64,000 nucleotides of DNA, taken from positions 102,301,835 to 102,365,834 of the forward strand of contig NC_084469.1 of the NCBI RefSeq assembly GCF_027409185.1. The letters are read 5' to 3'. Shown here in pieces: positions 47,833-59,042 of the stretch. Below the pieces are notes generated by a model. The model was not told where the DNA came from. It was given only the letters and a program-made list of their open reading frames with translations, and did not search any database. The stretch comes from Cynocephalus volans (taxonomy: Eukaryota > Chordata > Mammalia > Dermoptera > Cynocephalidae). The position numbers and the translations under genes are program-made. Numbering within the stretch: position 1 is the stretch's first letter; the number at the start of each line of letters is the position of its first letter.

Positions 47833-47865
47833 CTGATTACAATTTATCAGATAGTCAGCCACCAT
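47833..47865 (-). CDS. Gene B, first coding exon (start codon)
   Basis: Exon 2 spans 47833-47924 (acceptor TTTCTTGCAG, donor AATCAG/GTATGC). The ATG at 47865 gives MVADYLINCNQ, then joins KRAB A in phase 0. It is one codon longer than gene A's equivalent. The upstream part is 5'UTR. Confidence 0.88.
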
Positions 47866-47924
47866 CCTTGCTGCCTATATCTTTTCTTTATGAAGGCAGA
47901 TCGGGTTCTTAGAAAGAAGACCTC

Positions 47925-49720
47925 CTGCAAGAAAAGGAAACAAGAGAACCCAGAGGTGACCATAATTCCCACATTCATATGCCTAAAAGTCATTACATCC
48001 TAGTATGAAATTCCCATAAAATCCTGCACACTCAAGACAACACACACATACACACTAGACTGCCACATACTACCAGAGCAGTGTGTCTCACCTAGAGTCA
48101 GAAAAGGGAAAGTGGCCCACGCCACACATTGGATAAAGGGTAATAGACTCATTTTATGGATCAGGAAACATAAGCCCTGAGACACATTTCTTTATTTGCC
48201 TATGGTGATGACAGCCCCCTCCCAAAGCACATGTACCAGGGACTGAATTACAAAACATCATACTGTGGCCCACTTCAGCATCTCCGAAATAAACCGAAAG
48301 TATAACCATTCAGGCCCAGACCACAGAACTCTTTACTGTGTAGGAACACCTAAAAGCAGTCTCAGAAAAAGAGCATCAACAGGGTTTACTACAGGACAAA
48401 CCAATGGCTGCCATCCTGTGAGGATGACAATGAAATGTGCCTGAACAGTCCTTTCCATGATGCCAAGACAATTTCAAGGCAACTTGTGAATCTAAATGGA
48501 TAGCACGATCTCCATCTGTCCTGCTACAGAGATATCTGGAGACCTATTTCATATCAATTGTTAATCAACAAACATTACTTGTCAGTCTTTAAGACTATAC
48601 ATTAGATTTCTCTCTACAGAGGATATATGTGAAAACCACTAAAACTGGTATACTCCCTGAATATTAGTAACATTGATTGTCATTTATCAGAAGCAGTATG
48701 TGTCAGAAGTCTCAGCAGGAGCCTTACATATATAAGCTCACTTCAGTTCTTCACAAGATACCACTCTTCATATCAACCCTTCACAATAGATATTACCCCA
48801 ATTTAATAGCTAAAAAAACCCTCTACATTCAGAAAATGCTAACTGGTCCAATTTCACACACTTTAGAAGTGATGAACCAGGACCTGAATGCAGGTTACCT
48901 TGTCTCAAGCCTGAACTTTTGAGTTTCTTGTGACTCCCCAATATGATCAAAAGCATATACAGAATTGCACTGCACAATACAGTAAGCACTAGCACGTGTG
49001 CTATTATGAGCTAGTATAACTGAAAAGCAGACTTTACTATTTAAGTTAGTTAAAATTTAAAAATTGATACTTGATTCACTTATTGAAGAACTTAAATTTA
49101 TGTTTGGAAACTTGGTCACTAGAATCCACCTTTTTAACTGTTATTTTGATCAGGTCTAAGTATAAATCATGTACATCTGATTAAAACTTAGTCTTTAATG
49201 AATTCTGAAAACTTAGCATGAAGAATAAAAAACTGCAATTTTTTATACTGACTACATACAGAAATAATATTTTGGATATACGGAATATTATTAGAAATAT
49301 ATTTCACTTGGTTTTGCTTTGTTTCTTGTGGGTATTGAAAAATTTTAAGTTAAATATATGACCTACACATTATGTTTCTATTAGGCAGCAATGGTCTAGA
49401 GAGCTGTTGGGCAGGATGAAGAAGAGAAAATTGAAATATTTTATCGGTTGACTCCCTTGAGTGTCCCATGATGGAGCTTGGAGCAGTGTAGAGCTCTGTG
49501 TCTCCTTTGAAGGTTTCAGCTCTGGCTTATTGCTTTATACTTTCAACAAATAATTAAGAAGTTCTGCTCCTGTACAAGGCACTGAGTACAAAGCCGTGAT
49601 ATATACAAAAATGTCCCAGGCCTCACAGATCCAACATTCCCATGCAAATCGATAAGCAATGACCTAGCAATTGATGCGTCAATTCATTGGTACTATGGGA
49701 AAAAAAAAAATCAAGCAGGT
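47925..49720 (-). other. Gene B intron 1, 3' part
   Basis: No gene. Paralogous to gene A 12.6-13.7 kb and unit C 54.73-56.4 kb. It holds reversed MIR-like remnants near 48150 and 48730-48920 at the same relative places as in the other units. Confidence 0.6.
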
Positions 49721-49848
49721 GGGTCAGCCCGTAGCTCACTTTGGAGAGTGTGGTGCTGATAACACCAAGACCGTGGGTTCGGATCCCTATATAGGGATGG
49801 CCGGTTAGCTCACTTGGGTTAAGATCCCCTTACCGGCCATCTTTAAAA
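49721..49848 (+). mobile_element. t-SINE dimer with shortened second unit
   Basis: GGGTCAGCCCGTAGCTCAC to CTTACCGGCCATC; the second unit has lost its middle (CACTTGGGTTAAGATCC). The exact duplication AAATCAAGCAGGTG flanks it. Unit C has the unoccupied site AAATCAAGCAAGTG near 57708. Confidence 0.92.
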
Positions 49849-50289
49849 AAAAAATCAAGCAGGTGAGAAAATACTGTCAATCCTCTCCCCACTCTGAAAG
49901 CCCAAATATTGTGAATTGGTTCTTGGGCAAGATGATGGCACAAAATTAAACTGTGCCCAATACTTGTCAATTTTATGGGTCTTTTCAGAAAACCACCCTT
50001 TTCATAGTATTTATCCTTCTGCACATCTGCCTACCAAGACAACTAGTTCGCGTTCCAGAGGGTTGTACAATGCTTCCCAAATGACTGTTGACCACTTCCA
50101 GCGCAGGCAACTCAGTAAATTTCTTCACTAGCCAATAGGCTGCAATGACTTTCTCCAACAAGGTCTGAAGCCAAGTCTTGGAAAGATGCCCCCCAACAGA
50201 GTTTGACCTTCCTCAGGTACTCTGTTTAGTTTTCTTTTCATCTTTATATTATACTTTTCCTGTTTAAAACAAGCAATCGAGTGATTTCT

Positions 50290-50570
50290 GTCTCTTCACT
50301 GGACCCAGGCTTATATGTAATTGAGACAGACAATGATCCTACAAAATGAATCTGTAATGAAGAGATATAGGGATTGGGTTGGTCAAGCCTTTGTGGCTGA
50401 TCAAAGAGTTAAGGTTCTTGACAATGGGAAAGACATTCATCGCATTACATTAATCATCCTATTACGTATGGCTGATTCTGATGAAGTGACAACTGAAGTC
50501 TTTGCAGTGAGGGCCCACGTGAAGGATGCTCTTTGTGAATACAGCAGTAATGATGACTAAAAGCGTATGG
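50290..50570 (+). other. Unidentified open frame in intron 1 of gene B
   Basis: A frame at 50321-50560 of 79 codons (MRQTMILQNESVMKRYRDWV...) has an ordinary-looking amino-acid mix and ends TAA-like soon before an A/G-rich stretch. I do not recognise it. It could be a fragment of a processed pseudogene or chance. Confidence 0.25.
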
Positions 50571-50624
50571 TGGGGCGACAGACAGAATCTTTTAAATATG
50601 GCATAAAGCATAAAGTACAGTCAT

Positions 50625-50990
50625 GTGTCACTTAAGGGTGGTGAAACATTCTGAGAAATGCATCATTATGCAATTTCATCATTGTTTAAACATCAGAGTA
50701 TACTTGCACAAACCTAGATAGTATACCCTACTATACACCTATGCTATATGATATAGCCTGTTACTCCTAGGCTACAAAGCTCTACAGCATGTTACTGTAC
50801 TGAATAATGAAGACACCATGGTAAATATCTAAACAGAAAAGGTAATATGTTGCGCTAAAAAGTTACAATGGCTACAAAGTCAATAGGCAATAGCAATTTT
50901 TCAGCTTCAGTATAATATTATGGGACCACTGTCATATATGTGGTCCCTCACTGCCAGAAACGTTATTATGCAGCACAAAACTGTAGTTAC
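50625..50990. mobile_element. Pogo/Tigger-type MITE
   Basis: Imperfect terminal inverted repeats (TACAGTCATGTGTCACTTAAGG left; reverse complement of TGCAGCACAAAACTGTA right) with TA at each edge, and internal GGCTACAAA and ATGTGGTCCCTCACTG blocks of a widespread mammalian element. It has no coding capacity. Confidence 0.75.
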
Positions 50991-51929
50991 TGTCAGCCCT
51001 TATCAAACAAAATTTGTCAACTTATCCTCTGGACCCAGTTTCAGGTTTATAGGAAATAGCAAGTAATGGAGGAATATTTAAACACACCATGAGAATACAA
51101 TCAGAAATATCTAATTCTGTGACTCTCTAAGAGAAAGTGTGACTTTCAAAAATCAATATAACAGAGAAACAATAGTGACAGCTCTAAATGAAAAGACAAA
51201 CAATTGAAATTTATAAACCTTGAATGGATCTTAGATCCCCAAACACCCAACATTATATGTTGAAACGCTGTGGAAAATCCTAGTTATTATATGAAGGAGA
51301 CATTAGATGACAAATTTTTTAAAATTTCGTAGGTGAAATAATAGTACGGCAATGTCTGTATCTTTGGGAGATGAATTACCAAGCATTTAAGGGTCAAGTA
51401 TCATGTATGCAATTTTATTCTCAACTTACATTCAAATAATAATTCCCCATAAAATGTGTTTATTATCTGAGAAGAGAGCAAACATTAACAATGCTGAAAA
51501 TGAGTAAATCTACTATAATGGGTACCTCCTTGTACTAGATATTCAAATTTATTAGATTCAGATTTTTCAAAAGAAAAATGTGGGAAAAAATACACTTAGT
51601 CCAAACATGCTGTTAATAATAAATTCAATTATTCTAGTACCAGTGTGATAAAGACTCCATCCTTTCTTCCTGGAAGCCCCTGTTTTGAAGCGCTGTGGGA
51701 ATGTACAAGCCTCAGAATTTCAGATGAAGAGAATAGCTGAGAATTCTTATTTTTCTTTAGTAGAAAAACTGGTAGTCTACATATGTTCATACATAGAAAT
51801 ATGCACACTGCAGACACCTGAAAACCTATCTTATCTTTCTAGGCAAATGTAATGTGTCAAAAATAAATAAAGGACATGAAAGACAAAGGCAAATTCTCAG
51901 AGACATCATTTTTTTTTAAAGAAATGGAA

Positions 51930-52175
51930 GTAGAGGCCCTCCTGAACCAACTTTCTCCCAGTGCTCACCTGAACACGCCATAATCGCCAGGTCCAGAGGC
52001 ATAAGGAAAGAAGGCTGAAGTCAATGTGCCACGATTGGCAGAAATTCTTTTCCTTCTGTGAAATAATTCAGAAGGGTTGCTTTGGAGGCTTTGGAAGGGG
52101 CTCCAAAGTGGCACCCCAAGGACCAGCCCTTAGGGCACTTCCTGACCCAGCTCCTCAGGGGACTGAAGGCAGGTC
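51930..52175 (-). promoter_or_regulatory. Eroded promoter and exon 1 copy of gene B
   Basis: Aligns with the gene A and unit C modules: CCAACTTTCTCCCAGTGCTCACC at the exon 1 donor (51969, minus strand GTTCAG/GTGAGC), and TTGCTTTGGAGG. CpG is mostly lost, and homology breaks off near 52170, before the YY1/CRE/ETS cluster found in the other two copies. Ancestral promoter function is therefore doubtful. Confidence 0.75.
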
Positions 52176-52199
52176 CACATTTTTGCTGACTCCTGGGTG

Positions 52200-54726
52200 G
52201 TTGCAAATGGGATAGCTCTTTGGTCAGGCCAATGTTCCCTATTCAAGGCCACCCCCTGTGGGCTGCCTCCATTTAGAAAGAAACAGCCAAGGCTCTAAGC
52301 CACATGAAGGTCACATATATTTTGGCCCACACCAGTGCCACCACTCCTGGAGCAACGCTTAACCTCAAGGCTGATTCCTTCCCGTGTATACCAGTCACCA
52401 CCTGCTCTGGTCTAACCACATCTACCGCTCTGCCAAGATTCCCCTTATGACCACCTAAGCCCTCCCCACAACTTTCCCCTTGTATCTCAGTCTAGAATCT
52501 CTCTGTTCCAGCCTTCCTCGGTCACCAATTTCATACACCCTTCTCCATGGCCAAGTGGGCCCATATGTTGGTGGCCCATGGAGGCACCACAGACACAATA
52601 CAATAATGTGGGCCCACCGCCCAAGCATTCCCTTCACAACAACCCTGGCCAAGTGAACTGTCCTCAATTGTAAGTTGTGCTCCCTGACCAAACATTGGAA
52701 ATTGCTTTGTTATGCCTCGGTTTCTTGAGAGGAATACCCCTTTACCAGATGGCAGGTTGATTTCATTGGCCCGCTTCCTCCTTAGGCGGGCACTTCCCCT
52801 TTCCCTATAACTGCCATTGATACACATACCAGTCTTGGTCTGTGTCCCCAACGAGAAACACTGTGATGGAAAAATTATTTTACCAAATGTACCCTTCCTG
52901 TTTGGACACCCTGAGGTGGCAGAGTTGCATCAAAGATCCCACTTCACAGCCCACACACCCCAACAGTGGGCCCTCAAACAGCACATACAATGGAACTTCC
53001 AATTGGCCTACCATCCACAAGCTTCTGGCCTTATCAAGCAAGTGGTGCTAAAATTCTTGCTGCTTAAATTACAGCAAGGCAAATGGAAACCCAAGTGGAC
53101 AGCCCTTTTACCTCAGGTGTTAACCATACTAAATTTCAGGCCTTATGGTTATCATTCCCCTGAACATAATTGGGTACATATGGCCACATAGTCAGTACTG
53201 GTAAGTTTAGTGGAATTGGATTCCTTCTTGTTGAGATATAACAATATATATAATCCCCCAACGACTCCTATAGATTTAAAATATCAATCATCTCCCCTTC
53301 TAATACCCATTGGAGACCTGCTTAGGGATAGGTGGTAAGGTATGATCCCCTGGTAACAGAGAGCCCAAGACTTTCCTGAGAACAAATCCACAATGTTGCT
53401 CTGGAATCACACCTATCCGCTTGAGTTACTAATATCTGCTGCAATTCCTAGGTATGTATACTAGCTTCAAAGGATGGCTTATTTCTCCTAATCAAAACTC
53501 CCCACAAGAGGTAGAAATAATTGCATCAGGGCACACGGAAGGCATGTTATGGATTTCCAAAAGAGGGGAGCAAGCACTAAAATTGGTAAATATCAGCAAC
53601 ATCAGGAGATGACAACCTGGTCATGGCCCCCATCATGATCCCAGGAACAGATCCCCAACATGATAAGCATATCCGCATTCTGACCTCAGGTGGATCACCA
53701 ATGAAAGAAAAGCTCTAAAATGGCCCTATGGTAAGTGTTCACGTGGGGCAGCTCACAGGTAAGCACAGAATACTAAAATGTGGATATTCACTGTTGCTGG
53801 CATTACTGTACACCTGTTGGGCCGTTTGAGTTTTGGGGCTCCTTTTAGACCCCAGTCAGGCCACATTGGAGAGCTGTTGGAACCAAACATCCCTGGTGCA
53901 CAACTGTACCCCAGGATGGGGAAAGTGTTCTTGTTGGAAGGCAGTCCCGGAGGGACTGCACCCAAAGTGCCATCTGGTGTGGATACAGACAACCCAATTA
54001 CAGTCCTTTACGTTAAATGGAACCAAAGGCACTAATGTTTAACACTGACCCAACCTCAACAAACCGTCCCAGAGATTCTAACTTCAGGACGATGGCCAGC
54101 TAACTACTCAAATTTTAACCCAACTGCTCATGCTGTGCACCTCTGACCCATTCATCATCACCCGAGGTAAGATTGCTGAGAACAAGTCACTAAGCTCTGT
54201 CTGGCCCAAGATCATGCACGTGCTTCCAATTTATACTATCTATGGATAGTAACATCCTACTCCAGAAAAAAGTGCCACCCAAATCTTTGCACAGTGCGCC
54301 CCAGGACCCCCAGCAATTTCTTATAATCTGTGATTCTAGTGATCAGCCTTAACGATGTAAACAAACTCTGCTCAGGGCCTCACAAATATCTCAGGCCACA
54401 CTACACCTTTAAGACCCTACCTTCCCATATTTGGTTGCTACCTGGGAAGGCCACCCAGTCACCCCACCAGAGATGACAATGCCTCAGACAACATCACCCA
54501 CCCCTAGAAGTGATCGTGGGAAATGATAACCCCTCAGACAACATCACCTCTGCTGAAGACAATGAGGGACAATACCACCCCTATCAGACCTGAACCCTTG
54601 GCCAAGACAATACCCAGTAAGATGAGACAACTTATGACGGACAAACTCTCCCAGGACTTGGGTATAGAACTCAAAAGTTGCCTAACATCCCTGATGAGGA
54701 ATCTTTGGAATGGCATGTTGAGCAGA
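52200..54726 (+). mobile_element. Degenerate endogenous retrovirus fragment (integrase, possible env), no LTRs seen
   Basis: RWQVDFIGPLPP at 52747-52782, followed by a stop, is a retroviral integrase core motif with its first catalytic Asp. The next frame (52817-53191) carries GHPEVAELHQRSHFTAH and YHPQASGLIK. The second catalytic Asp (usual DxG in xSDxG) is replaced by His-Gln-Arg, and the Glu of GLIE is Lys, so the enzyme is dead. Downstream Cys-rich frames near 53833-54042 may be env. No LTR was recognised. It lies exactly between the truncated promoter of gene B and the truncated intron of unit C. Confidence 0.75.
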
Positions 54727-56400
54727 TGTTATTCCATCGTAGTAGGAAATTCCCATATAATGCTGCACACTCAAGAAAACTCATACACATACACACTAAG
54801 CCATACAGTGCCACAGCAGTTCTGTCTCACCTAAAGCCAGAAAAAGGGATGGTGAGCCATGCTGCCCATCAAACTGTAATAGTCTCATTTTACAGGTAAG
54901 GAAACTTAAGCCCAGAGAAAAGTAACTCTCTATTTGCCCATGGTGACAAATCTCATTAAGAAGATTAAGCAGCACGTCTCTTCAAAGCATGCATACTAGG
55001 GAAATGACTTACAAAACATCATTCTCTAGCCAGCCCACTTTAGTGCCTCCAAGATGAAGCAGCAGGGTAGAATAAATGCTTAGGCCCAGACCACAGGACT
55101 TCATATTATATAGGGGAGGCCTAAAGCAGATTCTCTAAGAGTAAGCATCAACAAAGACTGGCCATGGGCCAAATCAATGGCTGCCATTTTGTAAGCCTGT
55201 AGGGTAAAATGTGCCCTCATGCTCTTTTTCTAGATGCCAAGAACACTCCAGGATAGCTTTAGATTCTAAATAGATAGTGATCTCCATTCCTCCATATTCA
55301 GGGTTATTTAGAGTCCAGTTGTTATCAGTCATTAATCAACAACCATTACTTCATCATCAGTCATCATACATTAGCTCACTCTGCAGATGATATATGGGAA
55401 ATGGTGTAGTCTCTAACATGAGTATTCCTAACACCAATTGCCATTTACTGAGGACTAATACATCTGAATTCGCAGTAGCAGAATTATATTTATAAGCTCG
55501 CTTAATTACCCTACCAACTCTTCACAGTAAACAATATTACCCCTATTTAGTGCTGAAAAAAAAAAACTAGATTCAGACGACACAAGTAATTATTCAAATG
55601 TCATCTAGTTAGGAAGTGATAAGCCAGGACTTCAATGCAGGTAAGTTGATCCCTAATGTTTGATCTTGTGCAGTGTTGTTATACACCACATAACCAGAAG
55701 CCGGTATAGACCTGCGCTGTATGACAGTCACTAGCCATAGGTGTTATCATTTCATAAAAATTAAGTATGGCTGAAGTACAGAACTTTTTGTTTTACTTAA
55801 TTTTAATAAATTAACTTCAAATTAAAAATATTTGATTTTGTTATTTGAAAATTCCTTAAATGTTTGCAACAACTTAGATACTTTTTTCAACTGCTAATTT
55901 TATGAGATATACAGAAAAATCAAGGACATCTGACTAAAATTTAGTGTCCAGTGAATTTCAAAGACTTAGTATGAACAAAAAGAATGTAAACGTCTCCATA
56001 CTAATAGTTTTGCTATATGGGGTAAAATAAATTGCTACAAATACTCGTTTCTTTTCCTTTTTCTTTCTCTTTTTTGGTGGTTGGCTGGTGCACGGCTCCA
56101 AACCCTTGACCTTGGTGTTACCAGCACCATGGTCTAACCAACTGAGGTGCCCAGTCAGCCCTGTTTTTAGGTTACTGTGGATACTGAAACTTTTTAATTT
56201 ATATATATGACCAGCACATTGTATTTCTACTGGACAGCACTGGTCTAGATTGCAGCTGGGCATTAGGAAGAGCGGATTAACGAACTTTCATTGGCTTAAC
56301 ACACTTGAGCTTCCCTTGTTAGAGCCTGGAGTAACTTGGAGCTCTGTACCTCCTTTGGATTTTTCAGCTTTGGCTTATTACTTGACTCTTTCAGACAATT
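54727..56400 (-). pseudogene. Unit C, 3' part of an orphan ZNF intron 1
   Basis: Paralogous to gene B intron 1 (48.0-49.55 kb), for example AATTCCCATA(T/A)AAT(G/C)CTGCACACTC and GGAGCTCTGT. Homology begins at about 54727, corresponding to about 75 bp before exon 2 of gene B. All coding exons (MVAD, KRAB A, KRAB B, linker, fingers) are missing. I searched the adjoining ERV stretch by eye and saw none. Confidence 0.75.
56062..56163 (-). mobile_element. t-SINE monomer in unit C
   Basis: Reverse unit: TTTTTTGGTGGTTGGCTGG, CCAAACCCTTGACCTTGG, GTCTAACCAACTGAGG, CAGTCAGCCC. Not present at the matching place in gene B near 49.32 kb (TTGCTTTGTTTCTTG). Confidence 0.85.
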
Positions 56401-56413
56401 AGAAAGTTTTCTC

Positions 56414-57566
56414 TCTGAAAATATTTGCAAAATATATGTCTGACAAAGGATTAATATCCAGAATATACAAGGAACTCAAACAACTTTACAAGACAAAAAC
56501 AAGCAACCCAATTAAAAAATGGGCAAAAGAGCTAAGTAGGCATTTCTCTAAGGAAGATATACAAATGGCCAACAGACATTGAAAAAATGAAAAAATGCTC
56601 AACATCACTCAGCATCCGGGAAATGCAAATCGAAACTACACTGAGATACCATCTCACCCCAGTTAGGATGGCTAAAATCCAAAAGACTCTGAACAATAAA
56701 TGCTGGCGAGGTTGCAGAGAAAAAGGAACTCTCATACATTGTTGGTGGGACTGCAAAATGGTGCAGCCTCTATGGAAAATGGTATGGAGGTTCCTCAAAC
56801 AATTGCAGATAGAACTGCCATATGACCCAGCTATCCCACTGCTGGGAATATACCCAGAGGAATGGAAATCATCAAGTCGAAGGTATACCTGTTCCCCAAT
56901 GTTCATCGCAGCACTCTTTATAATAGCCAAGAGTTGGAACCAGCCCAAATGTCCATCATCAGATGAGTGGATACGGAAAATGTGGTATATCTACACAATG
57001 GAATACTACTCAGCTATAAAAACAAATGAAATACTGCCATTTGCGACAACATGGATGGACCTTGAGAGAATTATATTAAGTGAAACAAGTCAGGCACAGA
57101 AAGAGAAATACCACGTTCTCACTTATTGGTGGGAGCTAAAAATAAATAAATAAATTCACACACACACAAAAAAAGCCAGCGGGGGGGGGGGGGGGGGAGA
57201 AGACATAACAACTACAATTCCTTGAAGTTGATACAACAAGCAAACAGAAAGGACATTGTTGGATGGGAGGGGGGAGAGGGAGGGGGGAGGGGGGTTTCGG
57301 TAATGGGCCACAATAATCAACCACATTGTATATCGACAAAATAAAATTAGGGAAAAAGAAAAGTTAAGGTCATGTAGTAGAAATTTACTCTTTTAAGGTT
57401 TGTTTTCCTAAACTGCACTTTGTTATTATCTGCTAGACTCAGGGCATTATTTCTTTATGCTACCCACAAAGGAAATACCAGATCTATTAAAAAAGTGAGA
57501 GGGTTGAAAAACAAACAAACAACAAAAAGAAATTAAATGTCACCTTCTTATCCAAAAAAAAAAAAG
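56414..57566 (+). mobile_element. Young 5'-truncated LINE-1 with likely 3' transduction
   Basis: A 188-codon open ORF2 C-terminus (56587-57153) is followed by a G-rich 3'UTR and AAAATAAAATTAGGG at about 57338-57352. About 190 bp of unrelated sequence (57363-57552) then leads to a second poly-A preceded by ATTAAA. The target duplication AGAAAGTTTTCTC is at 56401-56413 and 57567-57579. Gene B's uninterrupted equivalent (AAGTTCTGCTCCTGTACAAGGCACTGAG near 49559) confirms both boundaries. The ORF2 part has few disabling changes, so it is the youngest L1 in the window. Confidence 0.88.
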
Positions 57567-57737
57567 AGAAAGTTTTCTCCCTGTCCTAAGCACTAACCAG
57601 AGAGCAGAGAATTACAGAGAAAATGTCACATGCCTTAAAGACCCAAGATCCTATGGGAGAAGATAAGCAATAAATTTCAAATATCAGTTAATAAGTGCTC
57701 TGGAAAAAAATCAAGCAAGTGAAAAATACAGAGTGTC

Positions 57738-57739
<2 letters not shown>

Positions 57740-57783
<44 letters not shown>

Positions 57784-57801
57784 ACACACACACACACACA
57801 G

Positions 57802-57833
<32 letters not shown>

Positions 57834-57845
57834 ACACACACACAC
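57740..57845. repeat. (CA)n microsatellite with TCA and GA interruptions
   Basis: About 105 bp of CA dinucleotides interrupted by ACTCAC at 57777 and 57827 and by AGAC at about 57800. The interruptions are spaced regularly, suggesting expansion of a longer unit. Absent from gene B's matching sequence near 49890, so expanded in unit C only. Confidence 0.95.
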
Positions 57846-58059
57846 CCCTGGAAACACAAATAGCCTGAATTGATTCTGGGGCAAGATGATGGCAGAAAAG
57901 GGAAATAACCACTGGCTATATCACATATAGCCAAAAAAAAAATCACAAAAAGAATTGATAAGGTTTGCACAAGAAACTCAGAATACACTGCAAGTAACGG
58001 GCAGCCGCAACAGGGTCTTGGTTCAAAACAGTCAAATCAAACCCTGTTCATATAAATCT

Positions 58060-58500
58060 TTGTGTGTCTGTTTATATGCAAGTGTTCATTGATATAAACT
58101 AAACATTAACTTCTATCTCCTTCACATTCTTATTTCATATACAACTTATTAGAGGTTAAATTTACAATGTAGTGTTTAAGTAACAGAATATTCAGTGAGA
58201 GTGTCACTAAATTTCAGGATAAATTAATAGGCCTCTGATGGGAAACAGTGCACTTTGTCACTGTGGGCAAGGGTGAGAACTTCTTCCTTTGTATACTGTT
58301 AGGTAAAAATATACAGTTGTTTCATTCGTGTAAGAGAATTCAAATGTGTGTACAAGGGTGCATAGGGATGTTGAGGACCCAAACTCTTGACTATGACTGT
58401 TATCAATTTATTGATTTCAGCTTCAACATGTCCTGTGGAACAATGGACTAGATTCCTTAAGCATTCATCTTCTACACTAAACATGTGAAATTTAGATTCA
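58060..58500 (-). other. Unit C intron 1 segment shared with unit D
   Basis: Non-coding paralog of 34.79-35.22 kb. The retained similarity is confined to AT-rich intronic sequence. No exon is seen. Confidence 0.65.
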
Positions 58501-58504
58501 AATT

Positions 58505-58965
58505 AGATTTAAATCACTCTCCTGCTTAAAAGATTTCACAAGCTCCCATGGTCTTAGAATATAATTCAGACTGACATTCCTCTGGTCCTAACCCTGCTCT
58601 GCCTTCTACCTCCCATTCCTCTCCTTTGCTTCAACCAACCCCCTCTCCTTAGTACAACAAATATACGAGGTTCTCAACTGCTCTGGAATTTTGCTCACTA
58701 CATTTCCTACTTCTGAAATATTCTCACTTACTCCACACCTCCTCATCCTAGCTTAAAGACTTGACTAGCTAAATCATGCTTTGTTCTCAACTTAAATATC
58801 AATCCTCCCCACTATGTCCTCCCTCCTCTTATCAGTGCATTAAGTCCATAGAACATACTTGCCAGTATTCATTTAAATGTCTTCCCTAGTATATTGTAAG
58901 TTCCATGGTATCAGTACGATATCTGACTTGATGGTCATTGTTTCCCTGTTGCTGGCAGAGAGCCT
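58505..58965 (-). mobile_element. L2-like LINE remnant
   Basis: CTCTCCTGCTTAAAAGATTTCACAAGCTCCC, then TCAGACTGACATTCCTCTGGTCC and CTTCCCTAGTATATTGTAAGTTCCATGGTATCAG, recall a reversed, strongly diverged L2 3' region. No coding frame. Confidence 0.6.
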
Positions 58966-59042
58966 AGTTTGTTAAAAAAAATTCAATGATCACTTGTGGT
59001 TGCCAGACAACTGCCATTCCCCACACAAAAAATGTTAAAGTA

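Noticed and set aside
57677-57988. 103-codon frame rich in Cys-Val
   Set aside because: It reads through the CA microsatellite.
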